Below are positions 38,154 through 48,917 of a DNA stretch of 64,000 nt, piece by piece (the stretch's first letter is position 1; every line of letters begins with the position of its first letter). The notes under the pieces were generated by a model. It was given only the letters and a program-made list of their open reading frames with translations, ran no database searches and had not been told where the DNA came from. The stretch lies in the NCBI RefSeq assembly GCF_023343835.1, contig NC_064439.1, positions 23,376,933-23,440,932 on the forward strand, read 5' to 3'. Source of the stretch: Lagopus muta (taxonomy: Eukaryota; Chordata; Aves; Galliformes; Phasianidae). The translations under genes were made by a program, and so were the position numbers.

Positions 38154-38410
38154 GAATCACCGAATCGCAGAATCATGGAACGGCAGGGGTTGAAAGGGAC
38201 TTCCAGAGTCCAACTGCCCAGCTAAAGCAGGTGCCCTTCTATATGTCACACAGGTAGGAGTCCAGATGGATCTTGAATATCGCCACAAAAGGAGACTCCA
38301 AAACCTTTCCGGGCAACTGTACTAGTGCCCCATCACCCTTACCATAAAGAAGTTCCGCATGTTAGTATGGAACTTCCTTTGTACAAGTTTTAGGCCATTA
38401 CTCCATGTCC
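38154..38410 (-). mobile_element. CR1: CR1 LINE, 5'-truncated copy
   Basis: The inverted CR1 begins GAATCACCGAATCGCAGAAT with GGGGTTGAAAGGGACTTCC. It continues with GTAGGAGTCCAGATGGATCT, CCATAAAGAAGTTCCGCATG and AGGCCATTACTCCATGTCCT, which match the 3' UTR and the ORF2 C-terminus read backwards. It fades after about 38410. It is moderately diverged. Confidence 0.88.
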
Positions 38411-38650
38411 TATCATTGCACATCACCAAGAAGATGAGGGAAGATCTCCTTTTTGGGCAAAGACCAAATTTACACCAGACAAAAGCATTCATGGGATCTA
38501 GACATCAAGTACCTCAACACCTGCAGTGTGCTTATCCTTACTGTATGGTAACCATATTTTCATTGAATCAAAGACTTGTGCAAATACCTTTCTATGCATC
38601 ACAATGTACCTTTCCCTCCACCCCCAATTAAATTAAAAACAGATAAATAA

Positions 38651-38672
38651 GCTCCATCAGATCTGATGGAGC
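38651..38672. other. Perfect 22-bp palindrome
   Basis: GCTCCATCAGA is followed immediately by its exact reverse complement, giving an 11-bp arm with no spacer and a central AGATCT. By rough calculation a perfect 22-bp palindrome is expected in 64 kb about once in 60 such windows. It lies about 240 bases beyond the recognised end of the neighbouring CR1. Function is unknown: it could be a dimer binding site, a hairpin-prone site or chance. Confidence 0.95.
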
Positions 38673-39867
38673 AGCAAATACCTCAAAGAGATGGTTCCTC
38701 GAAACACTAAAAAAAGCCTCTGAAGGGAAAAGGGAGACCAGAATGAATTCCTTTGTGGAGGCAGTTGCAGCAGGAGCATCACTTGGCATGTGCTAGCTAA
38801 TCCTGAATGCATGGAGGACCAGTTTGCTTCTTACCCAACTGACAATGTGGAGCCAGACTTACAGAAGTGTTGGAAGTGGGTGGAGATGGGAGTGGTTTGT
38901 TGGGTGAGCAGAGCACACTCACAGCTGTCTTAATAGCATGGCTGATCACATCACTGGAAAACCAGCAGCACTTGGCCTCTCTTTGTCAAGAAAATAAAAA
39001 CTTGAAGCTATAAGTTCAGAAATAAAGTAACACTAGGAAGAAAGTAATTTGTTGCAAAATAATTCATCAGAGCAATAATTCTGAAGGCTTGAACATTACT
39101 CTCCCAATAAATTCACTATTCATTCCAAGGATAAGCATTTTACTGAAGCGCTTTCAGTTTTTTCTTTTTTTTTTTTTTTCCTATAGCATGCCTGAAAATA
39201 ATTGCTAGTTTCCCCTAGTTTATCTTTCACATAGAGAACTCTCAAGTTTTTTCTCTCAGCCCACACGTAACTAACAAGGTCTCAACCATTTCTGCATTGC
39301 AATTAAAGAACAAAATCCATGGCTTGTTAAATGCATGTGGTGGAAAGATTGGCAGTTACCTACAGTAAAACTACATAATATCTTACATACTTTTAAGTTT
39401 GCTCCTATACATTATCCTGCTGGAAAGGTGATTATGGAACACAAGCATTTTGACTTGGAATGAAAGCTCTCTCTTGATCTCAATTAATCAAAGTGAGTTT
39501 CCCAGCTCAGGATCGTGTACTTGCATGATGAATGTTCAAAAATGTTCTATTTCACAAAATCAAAAGAAAGTTTTTTTGAACTTTCTTATCACTTTTTAAC
39601 CCTTCTGATGCATACTGATTAAAACTATTCCTTGCACTGCTTGTTCCATCCCATACAGCACCAAGGCAATGCCTTGCTGTTCCAGTGGATGGATCAGAGA
39701 CTCTTTCAAAGTAAATCACAGATTTTTTCCAGCCTTTGTCCCTTCCATGATCTATGTGTCAGAAACTTAAATTCAGTCTTGGAAGCTACGCTATATGTAT
39801 GGGTATGTAAGATGAAAAGTACTACACAGAATTCCTCTTGATTTGGACAAATGTTTGAAATAATATG

Positions 39868-39907
39868 AAAAAAAAACTTTTTTTTTTTCTTTTTTTTTTT
39901 TTTTTTT
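39868..39907 (+). repeat. A9/T-rich low-complexity junction
   Basis: A nine-base A run is separated by one C from a T11 run, then C, then T18. It is hairpin-prone in principle. Confidence 0.85.
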
Positions 39908-40194
39908 ACATTTTTAAAATTTTAAATGAGAAAACTATGAGGTAAAGTTTGAAATACATTTCATCTGGATAAACTAAGTGATTTTTTTTTCCTCTTTTTC
40001 AGAACTTTTACCAGCTTTCTTCCTTTTTTGTCAGGCTGAACCATTTGGTAAAAACAAAAGTATTTCACAATCTGCAAAAATCTGTTGTGATCATGCAAAG
40101 CCTTCTTGTTTCAGGGAAGAAAATCATCCAGATGAAACTCTGTGCAGCAGAATGTACATTAATAAGTCTTGTAGGGAGTACAATCTGAAGCGAG

Positions 40195-40232
40195 TTTTTT
40201 CCTCCTTCCTTCCCTCCTCCCCCCCTCCCTTT
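40195..40232 (+). repeat. 38-bp pure pyrimidine tract / minus-strand G4 motif
   Basis: Every base from 40195 to 40232 is C or T. Within it the minus strand of 40212-40229 has four G3 runs in the pattern GGG-A-GGG-G-GGG-AGGA-GGG, which satisfies the usual G3N1-7 quadruplex rule. Such tracts can also form triplex DNA. Confidence 0.88.
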
Positions 40233-40429
40233 GTTGCTTCTAGATGTTCCTTAGAGGAATCTGTCTGCAAACTAAGATGTAGTCAAGCCCAAAGTTTCCT
40301 TAAGGCTCTCCTCCTCTTTTATTTTTGTTTTGAAGTGAGATGAAATAGCCCTGGGATTCTGACAAGTTAGCACAATTTAATGAAACCTCCTGTCCCATTT
40401 ACCTTTTCAATTGTAGATATAATCAGGAA

Positions 40430-40962
40430 TGTCCAAACAGAGCAAGAAAGCGTCCTGCACTTCTGCCCGGGATCAAACTACAAAGGTTGACTGCATTCTT
40501 AGAAGAGCTACTCTCCCCAAACACACGGCCCTCTGCAGAACCTGACCCTCTGAGGAGGCAGGTTTCTAACCGCAAAGAAGAGAGCAGGAGGAGAAAGGCA
40601 GTGCACTTTGGAGGCACCCTGGCCATGATTCCCCATTACAGATGCGTGGCTGGGGATGAAGTACATGGCAAGCACAGCCTTGACACCCCCAGCCCCGCCT
40701 CACAGCTTCACTTTCCCACCCTCATTTTCCCTTTCTTGGGCTTCTGCCACCCAAGCTTTGGCTGGAACCCAGCCTGCAGCCCTGCTATGCTCCCCTTGAC
40801 TCCTCCAGCACGCTGCAAACCCCCTCTCACTTCCACCCTCCTCCACTGACGTGAGGGCATCCTAACTCTGCATCTTCAGCTCCTAAATCCCTTGGTGACC
40901 CCACCCCTCCCTTCTCACCCTGCAGCTCCTGGTTTTCCAGCTGCTAGCTCCAGGCACTGAAG
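40430..40962. other. GC-rich block in AT-rich background
   Basis: This stretch is visibly rich in C and G compared with its flanks, with C-rich words such as ACCCCCAGCCCCGCC and CCCACCCTC. CpG dinucleotides are sparse (about ten by eye), so it is not a classical CpG island. No homology is recognised. Confidence 0.6.
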
Positions 40963-41954
40963 GTGAGTAGAAGCATGGGCTGCTGCCCACAGAGCGATGG
41001 GCATGGGGTGATCTCAGAGACGCATGAAGAGATCAATAAAAATGGAAACTTTGGGCCCTTTGAGGTGAAAAGCATACTCTTTGTGAGTATGTTGATAAGC
41101 ACAGCTTTGGAGCAGGATACTGAAAAAGACAGCTCAAAATACTTTTATTGTTTTGTCAGTCAGAATAGCTGAAAAATGGTTCTGCTGACCCATAGTATTC
41201 AGCAGGATTTTCTTTCTTTCTCTGATGTGCATTTTAAGTCCCAAAGGGAAAAAAAAAAAGAAGAGGAAGGAATGATACTTAACTCAGAAGAGTGCAGAGC
41301 AATGTCTAACTGCCGTACTAGACAGAAGGCATGGCTGCTGTGCAGTGTGCAGGCTAGGGACACTAGAGGGTCCCTGTGATCCAGTTTTGCACTCCTTTCA
41401 TTGCTGCAGCCAAGTACAATTATGGTACATCCTTGCAGACAGGGGAAAAAAAACAATGTTGGCAATCTAAAGTTACCACCCAGAACCACATTAAGAACTG
41501 CACAAGTAACCATGATGGTTTTCTCAGTGTTTAAAACTAGCAAGCGACGTGGCACTCTCAGTCTCATAAACGGAGCAGATCAGTCCTTTGGAAAGTTCCT
41601 TAAAAACAATTGGCCAGAAGCTTTCCTCTGAATTTGGATACACCCTGTAATACAGAGTGGTTGCTATACTGAAAAAGACCAGATGAAAAAGAAAGTTAAA
41701 AATACAGTAGTGAGGTTTTGAAAAAAATGGTATATAATTTTTTTCACTCTGAATAAGTTTGAGGGTGTGCTGCACAAATGGAGCATTTATTAAAGAAAGT
41801 AGCCATCCCTCATCTTAGTTTGAGAATTAAAAGTCTGGTATTCATGAAATAGTCAATTAAGCCTAATTTATTATGCAAACAGTCCTCTAGCCATGTTTTC
41901 AAGTCAGATTAATTTGTGGATGTTTCACTCAACATTTAGAACACTTTTTTTGCT
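40963..41954. other. Unique non-coding DNA
   Basis: No gene is recognised. Frames of 69-122 codons on both strands (41199-41567 minus is the longest) have no recognisable domain. Confidence 0.45.
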
Positions 41955-42040
41955 GATATTAGTGGGCAATATTGGTGGTAAGTGGATGGTTGGACTAGAT
42001 GATCTTAGAGGTCTCTTCCAACCTGATTCTATGATTCTGT
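41955..42040 (+). mobile_element. CR1: Short CR1 3' tail
   Basis: This is the forward CR1 terminus: TGGATGGTTGGACTAGATGA, TCTTAGAGGTCTCTTCCAAC, then CTGATTCTATGATTCTGTAT at the end. Only about 85 bases remain. The preserved terminal repeat (GATTCTATGATTCTGT) gives a clear orientation. Confidence 0.88.
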
Positions 42041-43011
42041 ATTATTGGTTTTCACTGTGAGAAGATTGCTATTTTTCAAAGCTACAGTCCTCATAATAAT
42101 TAGATACATTTTGTTTCAAAGTTATGCTCCAACTTTGTTGCATTATACATTTGAAGCCATATTAAATGGCTTAAAAGGGTTAATGAGGAATAGGTATCCT
42201 AATTCAACCCTTGTGGAAGCTTTCTGGATGTGCCAAAGTGGATCTTGTCAAAGCTAAATGGGTCACCACTGAAATTAAAGGAAAAATGTCAAACAGGAGG
42301 AGCCTGGAAAAGAGGTGGAAAATCCTGCTGCCTTGCTACTGGAGAAACAGAAGAGCAAGATGCTGTAAATTACACAGGAATCCATCTGATGTTATCAGTA
42401 AGCGAAATTTTGCTATAAAAGTAAGCCCACCCTCAGCTTCTGTGGGAGTCAAAAAATAAAGTGAAATACTTTCCGAGCATTGAGAGCACCAATACATTGG
42501 AGCTGAATGAACATGTAGTGTCCACCTCCCTTTCTTTCCCGCCTCTCTCTCTGCTTGCTACCAAACCAGTTCCCCACACCAGGGACACATTGGTTCTACT
42601 CCATCTGAGCTGAAGGAGGGCTGGGCAACAGCCAGCAAAGCCAGCTCAGAAATTTTAGATCTCCTTGGTGCCAGAGGTGGCCAACATGGGTAAGTTTGAC
42701 CAGAGGCAGAGAAGAGCATCACCTGAAATGGCTATTGAGAAGGTGCTTTATAAACTGTCTGCTCTTACTCAATACAGAAATTTCAGGTGGGGCAGGACAA
42801 TATGCTCCAGCTGAAGATCAGGTGGTGCATAGCCTTTCAGAAGGAACATGGAAGCCAAAGTCAAACCATCATTTTTATTTTTTATATTTTTATAATTGCA
42901 GGAATTCACTTATTCGTGTCAAGCCTTTATACTCTGCTTACATTTTGTGTGTACGTGCACTGCTATTTGTAGCTTTTTAGGAGACACAAGCATTAGCATG
43001 CAAATGCAATT
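42041..43011. other. Unique non-coding DNA between two CR1 tails
   Basis: No gene is recognised. An octamer ATGCAAAT (42998-43005) abuts the next CR1. Frames are under 95 codons. Confidence 0.5.
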
Positions 43012-43290
43012 TCACAGAATCATAGAATCATGTAGAAATATTAAGGTTGGAAAAGACAGTAAGGTCATCTAATCCAACCATCAGCCCCACCATGCCAATT
43101 GGCCCATCTCACTCAGTGCCATACCTGCATGTTTTATGAACACCTGCAGCGATGGTGACTCCACCACTTCCCTGGGCAGCCTGTGCCAGTGCCTCACCAC
43201 TCTTTGTGAGCATAAATTTTTCCTAACATTCAACCTTAATCTCCCTGGCACAACTTAATGCTACTTCCTCTCACTCTCTCACTGTTTCCT
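43012..43290 (-). mobile_element. CR1: CR1 LINE, 5'-truncated copy
   Basis: The inverted CR1 starts TCACAGAATCATAGAATCAT with AAGGTTGGAAAAGACAGTAA and CATCTAATCCAACCATCAGC. The 3' UTR (CAGCGATGGTGACTCCACCA) and the reversed ORF2 C-terminus (GGGCAGCCTGTGCCAGTGCC, TTTTTCCTAACATTCAACCT) follow. It is the same subtype as the copy at 2840, which shares GACTCCACCA and GCCTGTGCCAGTGC. Confidence 0.9.
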
Positions 43291-43892
43291 GTTACCAGAC
43301 CCCAGGAGACACAAAGCTGCATCCCTGTGTTGCAGTGCCCTATCCTATTCTGATTTTCTTTGTCAGGTCTCATTATGTATTTGGAAAATGTATGGAAGTT
43401 TAATAAAAATTGGATGAATATTGAAAGGTGTAGTGGTTATAGTACTTGTAACAGTTGCAGAGTGCTATCCCACCCTTCAGAAGACCCGGAACACTATGCC
43501 ACTGTGCACTATTTGAAGGACTGCCTTATAATATGGTGTCCAAATTATTAAGTGATATGTCTACTAATGAATTTTGGCCAAATTAGAAATAAGTCAGAAA
43601 ATTACTGCAAGAATCAATTGTTCTTGTTTTACAGGTAAAGAAAAGTGAGATACAGAGGATTCTGGTGCTTGCCATGATGTTCATAACAGCAGAGAAGCAC
43701 TGATCTTCAACAGTGTTTGCAGCATGGAACACATGCCTACACGCTCTGCATCTTCCTACCAGTGTGTGTTCTTCAGCTAATCTGCTCATTCACATGATAC
43801 AGGAATTTCTTCAGGCCTCACAGGTAAAAATCCAGCTGAAGTCAGCAGGATCTTCTAAGGAAGCACAGCAGTGAAGTTTAGAGCTGCAAATG
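43291..43892. other. Unique non-coding spacer
   Basis: About 600 bases between two CR1 copies in the same orientation. Nothing recognised. Confidence 0.5.
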
Positions 43893-44262
43893 AATCATAG
43901 AATCATAGAACAGTTTGAATTGGAAGAGACCTTTAAGGTCATTTACTTCAAAATCCCCTGCAGGAACAATTCTAGACGATGTTCTTCAAAGTCCCATCCA
44001 GCCTTGCTTTCAATGCTTTCATGGGGAGAGGATGGGGGGAGGAGAGGGAGGAGGCATTCACAACCTTGCAGGGCAACCCATTCCTGTATCTCACCACTGT
44101 CACATTAAAGAATGGCTTCAAATGTCTTCCTAATATCTAGTCTAAATCTACCCTCTTCCAGTTTAAAACCATTTCCCCTTGTCCTGTCACTACATTCCTT
44201 TATAAAAAGTCCCTCCCCAGCTTTCCTGTAGGCCCTCTTTAGGTACTGGAAATAGACTTACA
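43893..44262 (-). mobile_element. CR1: CR1 LINE, 5'-truncated copy with G-rich interruption
   Basis: The inverted CR1 begins AATCATAGAATCATAGAACA with TTTGAATTGGAAGAGACCTT and TAAGGTCATTTACTTCAAAA. It continues through CAACCTTGCAGGGCAACCCA, CTTCCTAATATCTAGTCTAA, CCATTTCCCCTTGTCCTGTC and AAGTCCCTCCCCAGCTTTCC. A G/A-rich patch at about 44023-44053 interrupts the expected sequence. It is either a local expansion or a small insertion. Confidence 0.9.
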
Positions 44263-45743
44263 TGATCCCTTGTGCCTCCTAAACCTCTGAAAAAAAAATA
44301 AAATTTGGAATTAGGGTTATTCCTAGAAAAGTAAAAAGGAGAGTTTTAGAAAGTAGCTGTTCTCTTTGTACATTACTGAGGCACAAAGTACAGAATGCTA
44401 CAAATTATTTGGGGTTAACAAAAGCCATGAGGTTTACAGGGAGGAAGATGGAACTCTCTGAATGTCCATCCAATAACTTCCCTTCTGGCATTGTCTAGGG
44501 GAACAGATTTGATGATACCTAATGATATTTGTGTCCCATACAACTGGTAAAGCTCATAAAGTGGATGCCGTGTAAGGCCTTGAGACTGTTTTTTAGTCAG
44601 AGAGATGAAGACTCCTACAGAGATACTCTGGCTGACTTCCCAGGAGCAACTCTGCAATGTAGCTGATCTCCCCCAATACTGGCCTCCGCATTTTTCCAGC
44701 ATTTTCTCTTCCCTTCCTTTCCACCGCCTACTCTCCTCGGTTTGGGTTCTGTTATCTCTATTATGTGCTCTCTCACTTTCTTGCTTTCCTCAAATGTTTA
44801 CTGAGTACAGTCTGTATTTATCAGCTGCCCAGCCTTCTCTTTCCTTTCTTCATAGCAGCCTCAGGTGAGTGAGGACCTCTGCGAGGACTGGGTCCATCTG
44901 GCACAGGTCTCCCTTTCCCATTGTGGGAAGGATCAGCCACTCCGTATGTGAGTGCTCCCCGAGGTGGTTTACCCCAGGATATGGATGGAGGAGCAGCTGC
45001 AGGAGGATTCTGAAGCACACAGCTCTCATAATTCCCCACATCACAAGAGGAATTTTTAAGAAAACCGGGGGTCCTAAGACAATTTTATGAGCCCATGGCT
45101 CCACCTGCTAAAGAGATTTATGGCAGCAGATGGGGCATTATGAATCCCATAAGGCTACAAGGGACCTTCAGAAATGGGTCTCAAGGCTCTTGTCATTTTC
45201 TTAAATTACTGAAAATCCCTATTTTGTGGCTTAGGGAATAGACGTAATTCAGCTGGTCCTACGTGTTCCCCTGACACATCCATTGGCCCAGGCATAGGGA
45301 AAGTTTTGGTACTTTTGTTCCTGTTTCAGTGTATTTGATCAATTGATTGTCTAATGATAACCAAACACACTTCAACCTGAGCTGAAAGAGCATTACAGGA
45401 TGATGAGCAGCTTAGGAAGATGTTACAGAGTAGGTCTATGACTCCCAAAATGCAAACAGAAGATGGAGATTATCAAATGTCAACTCAGGAGCAGAGTGCT
45501 CTGTAAAGCAATCATTGGGTCATACACATTCATATTTGTTTTTCAAGTTAATAGAGCTCAAGTAACAAAGAAAAACATTGGTAAACATAACTGAGTGGCC
45601 TAAATCTAAAACTCACTTCTGTTTGAGAGGAATATCCTTATAGTAGAACAAAGTGAGACCCTGATGGAGGTGTCCTCTTGGCTTTATCTTCCCAGCTAGA
45701 AAAAATAAAACAAAGCTGCTATAGAAGATGACTGACTGCTGTG
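44263..45743. other. Unique non-coding DNA
   Basis: No gene is recognised. A 95-codon minus frame (44415-44702) and overlapping frames around 44820-45104 lack recognisable content. A pyrimidine tract followed by CATAG and CAG|GTGAGT (44851-44870) looks splice-like, but the implied exon would be nine bases. Confidence 0.45.
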
Positions 45744-45951
45744 CGCAAGAACTTCTTTACGGTGAGGGTGACGGAGCGCTGGAACAGGCTGCCCAGGGAG
45801 GTGGTGGAGTCTCCTCTGGAGATGTTCAAGACCTGCCTGGATGCCTACCTGTGCGACCTGCTGTAGGGAACCTGCTTTGGCAGGGAGTTGGACTCGATGA
45901 TCTCTGGAGGTCCCTTCCAACCCCTACAATTCTGTGATTCTGTGATTCTGA
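45744..45951 (+). mobile_element. CR1: CR1 LINE, young 5'-truncated copy
   Basis: This forward CR1 is the least decayed in the window. The ORF2 C-terminus is open and ends at TAG (45864-45866). Its residues include RKNFFTVRVTERWNRLP, REVVESPLEMFK and CLDAYLCDLL. The 3' UTR is short and clean (GGGAGTTGGACTCGATGATC, GGAGGTCCCTTCCAACCCCT), and the end is a tandem ATTCTGTG repeat stopping at 45951. It encodes only the last 40 or so residues, so it is inactive. Near-consensus sequence and relatively many CpG sites support recent insertion. Confidence 0.93.
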
Positions 45952-46522
45952 TTTCAGTGCTATAGAAATACAGTACAGGGACAGAGAGAATTTTGTTTTG
46001 AGACAATTTTCCTGCCTTCTACCTGATTTTGCCCTTTCCCACAATTTCTGAGAAAATTCCACTGTTATTTAGTAACCTTTTCTTTTTTCTAGAGCCTGAT
46101 CATAATCTCAGAGATGTGCCAGAAGACCCCTGCATCTCATAGCACACTATCAGTTCTCCCTATGATACTCGACAAATCATTACTCGGTCCTTCCTTCTTG
46201 GCACCTTCTTAAATCCCTTAAGTATCCAACAAACCTCCTGAAGGTACTGACCCCATTCTAACAAATCCTCAGCAGTTCAGAGGGCTCCATGTTTCCACAC
46301 TACACCAACGAACTCTAGGCATAGTCATGTATCCTTGCCACACAGTCATGCCCAGTCCACTCCCACTCTTCCTCCGCCCCTCCAAATGCAATTTTCAAGT
46401 GCCTTGATCTTCTTGTGTATGTTACACTTCAGCATGCAGCACATATATTTTTGGGTAATGAGCCCAAGTCAAGAGAAGAGACAATAACAACCAGAAGTGT
46501 TTGTAGTACAACATAACCTCTG

Positions 46523-46553
46523 CAAACAAACAAACAAACAAACAAATAAATAA
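46523..46553 (+). repeat. (CAAA)n microsatellite
   Basis: About six CAAA units grade into TAAA units. This is a simple tandem repeat, possibly length-variable. Confidence 0.93.
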
Positions 46554-47256
46554 AATTACAATTGTTTAAGTATCTTTATGATTAAGGGCCAGGTTGATTC
46601 TCAACGCATCTCAGCCAGGGTAAACTGGAGAGTGTCAAATTGTGTCTATTAATCAACAGGGCTTATCAGCACAGAGTTTCCCACAGATACAAAGGAATTA
46701 GAGGTTAAGGCAGAGATACAAAAGTGCTAAGAAAATGTTCCTGCCACATAGCCAAGCTGAAAATATTTGAGACTGAAGATATGGAAAATCACTGCAGCTC
46801 TTCTGCAACAAATGTTCATTTGAAGCTTTTATTCCTTAAATTCTCTCTCTTCCCCTGGTAAATGCTGAGCTATGAGATGAATTGCCAGAGCTGCTAGGTT
46901 TGTGAAAAGGGAGAGAGGTTCTGACGCTGAGGCATTCTTCTCTGCCCCTTGCCCTGGCTCTGCTCCATGCAGTGTCCACGTAGTCAGTGGGCTGTACACA
47001 CACACAAAAAAAAGTTAAAACAGGAGGAGGAGCCTGACTTAGCTGTTACTGAGCTGCAGAACTCACCCCATTCTAAGGACAGTGAAACGCAGGAAAAGCT
47101 GTTTGAAAAAGGACTTATTTCCCTCCGTGGTCCCCACTGATGTCCAGGCAAAGTTTTTTTAGCAGTGGTTCAACACACAAACACGAGCATGGCGACAGCC
47201 CCTGTGTCCCAAGCTCAGGGGAGACATTCATATGGGTAGCTGGGAAAATAGCCCCA

Positions 47257-47302
47257 TCTATATATCTGTCTGTCTGTCTGTCTGTCTATATATCTATCTA
47301 TT
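47257..47302 (+). repeat. (TCTG)n/(TATC)n compound microsatellite
   Basis: A TATATC flank is followed by five to six TCTG units, then TATATATC and TATC units. It is a compound tetranucleotide repeat and a likely polymorphic marker. Confidence 0.93.
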
Positions 47303-48572
47303 GTGGAGCCTAATTTGTACCTTCTCCTCAGCCCCTTTCTGCTCTGGAAAAACATGGCAGTAGAGTAGCTCCTGCCTGAGATTCTCATCCACACTTTTCA
47401 GCACATCTACCTATGATGAGGAACACAGAGAGAGTGATGGCTTTTTTTCCATTACTAAACAAAAATAATAATAAAAGAGAATGCATGTTGCTACTGTGGC
47501 TAAGTTCTTCCACAGACTCACAGCCATGCCACCTATGCTACATGAAATAAAAAAAATTGAAGAAAATGAGCACAGAGATATAATTTAATGAGAAGCTGCA
47601 AAAGGGAAGATCTAGAGGAATTTCTCTCCCTGCTTCCTTAGCTGTGTGCTCACTTGCAAGGGGTTACAGGCTTGCAATAGAGAGGTGTTTTCATTGGGCA
47701 AATCCCAGCAGGCTGATTGGGCAGGCTGTTGCCCTCTGAATAAATGTTAAATCCAGCAGTCTAGTAAAGAGGAAATTTTTTAAAAGTCTGTCCTGTTACA
47801 AGCCTAAAACAACAAAAAGTGGAGTAGACACTGTGAAGAACCAGAACTGGTTGCGTTTAGAAGAGGAGGTAGTTGTAACCAAGACTTCCCTCACATCCTT
47901 GTCTGAAAGCTCTTCTTCTCTCTGAAGAAGAAGTCTGTGTCTTTTGCAGTCAGCAAAGCATTCCTCAGTTGAAAATGCAAGAAGCATAGGAAGCACATGT
48001 GGCCCCCTGTGCCCCTGTAGCCTTCCAGGCACTGCATGTGCCTCATGCAGCAATCTGCTCCCTGCTTCTTGCTAGGGAGTATGAAAGGAAAGCGTGAAAG
48101 GCTGAGCAAGCAGCAGCTGGGGAGTCTTGGAAAGAAAAAGACTGACCGTATATTGAAAATGTGGTAAATAGCAATAATAGGACACCAAATTGTATGGAAT
48201 GTAATGCTTCTGGATTTTCTTATAGCACAGGGCATATTCTGGATGATCAACTGACCCGCTATTGGTGTGTTCATTACTTCAGCCTCCAAAAGCTTATTTA
48301 AACTATGTAGCCTTCCCGTTTCTAGCCCAGCCAATTAATTTTAGATGGGCAAGAAACCAGTTCACTGATCTTCCTGTGCTAGTTTAGTGTTTGCTATCAA
48401 AGATGATTTCTTTTCCCTCCATCTTTAAACAGTCACCTCTGGAAACGGGACTGCTCCATGTTCTATTCAGTGTGGACCAGAACAAAGCTGACATACACCC
48501 ACAGAATTATGGGTATGGATACATATGTATTCATATGTCTGGGCAAATACTTAGGAAGTGCTTTCATAAAAA

Positions 48573-48917
48573 ATGCATTTCTCAGTTTTTGTTCTTGGCT
48601 CTTCAGATAAGGATCTTCCTGACTGTAAGCATATACTTGTTGGAATAGGTGAAAATAAGATTAGAAAAATAATTGTCACACAGAATCTGCAGGTGAAATT
48701 CAAGGATGCCATGTATGTCATATGTCCTCATAGATTGAGTCCACGGTGTCACTGCTTGACTCATGATTGCCTTGAGGTTGACGTTGGTGCAAAGAAATTC
48801 ATCCTTTGTACCAAAGGTGGTGAATCACCCAGGTCATATGTGGAAGAAGAAAAACTCAGAGCACATTTGCTTGGTTCTGATTTTAGTATAGTGGCATCGG
48901 ATTATAAAAAGCAATAA
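48573..48917 (+). other. Unrecognised 114-codon frame, coding-like
   Basis: This is an ATG-initiated open frame with varied composition (motifs HILVGIGENKIRKI and GAKKFILCTKGGE) and no low-complexity bias. An acceptor-like TGTTCTTGGCTCTTCAG ends at 48607 inside it, so it could instead be a terminal exon with a stop at 48915-48917. No family is recognised and no upstream exon can be tied to it. Chance remains the simplest explanation. Confidence 0.13.

Larger units (their letters stand above)
38411..39999. other. Unique non-coding DNA
   Basis: No gene is recognised. It contains the 22-bp palindrome at 38651-38672, T-rich tracts at 39158-39179 and 39868-39907, and one GC-balanced stretch of no known family. 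Confidence 0.5.
40003..40962 (+). other. Possible unannotated exon(s), low confidence
   Basis: A strong acceptor-like signal (a CTAAG branch-like site, then a long T/C tract, then TTTTTCAG ending at 40002) lies upstream. A consensus donor AAG|GTGAGT lies at 40963. Inside, a second acceptor CACCCTGCAG ends at 40925, which would define a 37-base exon 40926-40962. The only long frames (120-121 codons at 39978-40343 and 40487-40849) have no recognisable domain, so any transcript would more likely be non-coding. Signals of this quality occur by chance about once or more in a window this size. Confidence 0.12.

Noticed and set aside
44023..44053. G-rich patch as a G-quadruplex
   Set aside because: It does not give four separate G3 runs with short loops on close reading.
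44851..44870. Acceptor plus donor pair implying a nine-base micro-exon
   Set aside because: Such short exons are very rare and there is no flanking coding context.
47891..48334. Longest open frame (147 codons, minus strand)
   Set aside because: No recognisable domain, and a hydrophobic, Phe-rich stretch follows composition. Several frames of this length are expected by chance in AT-rich DNA.
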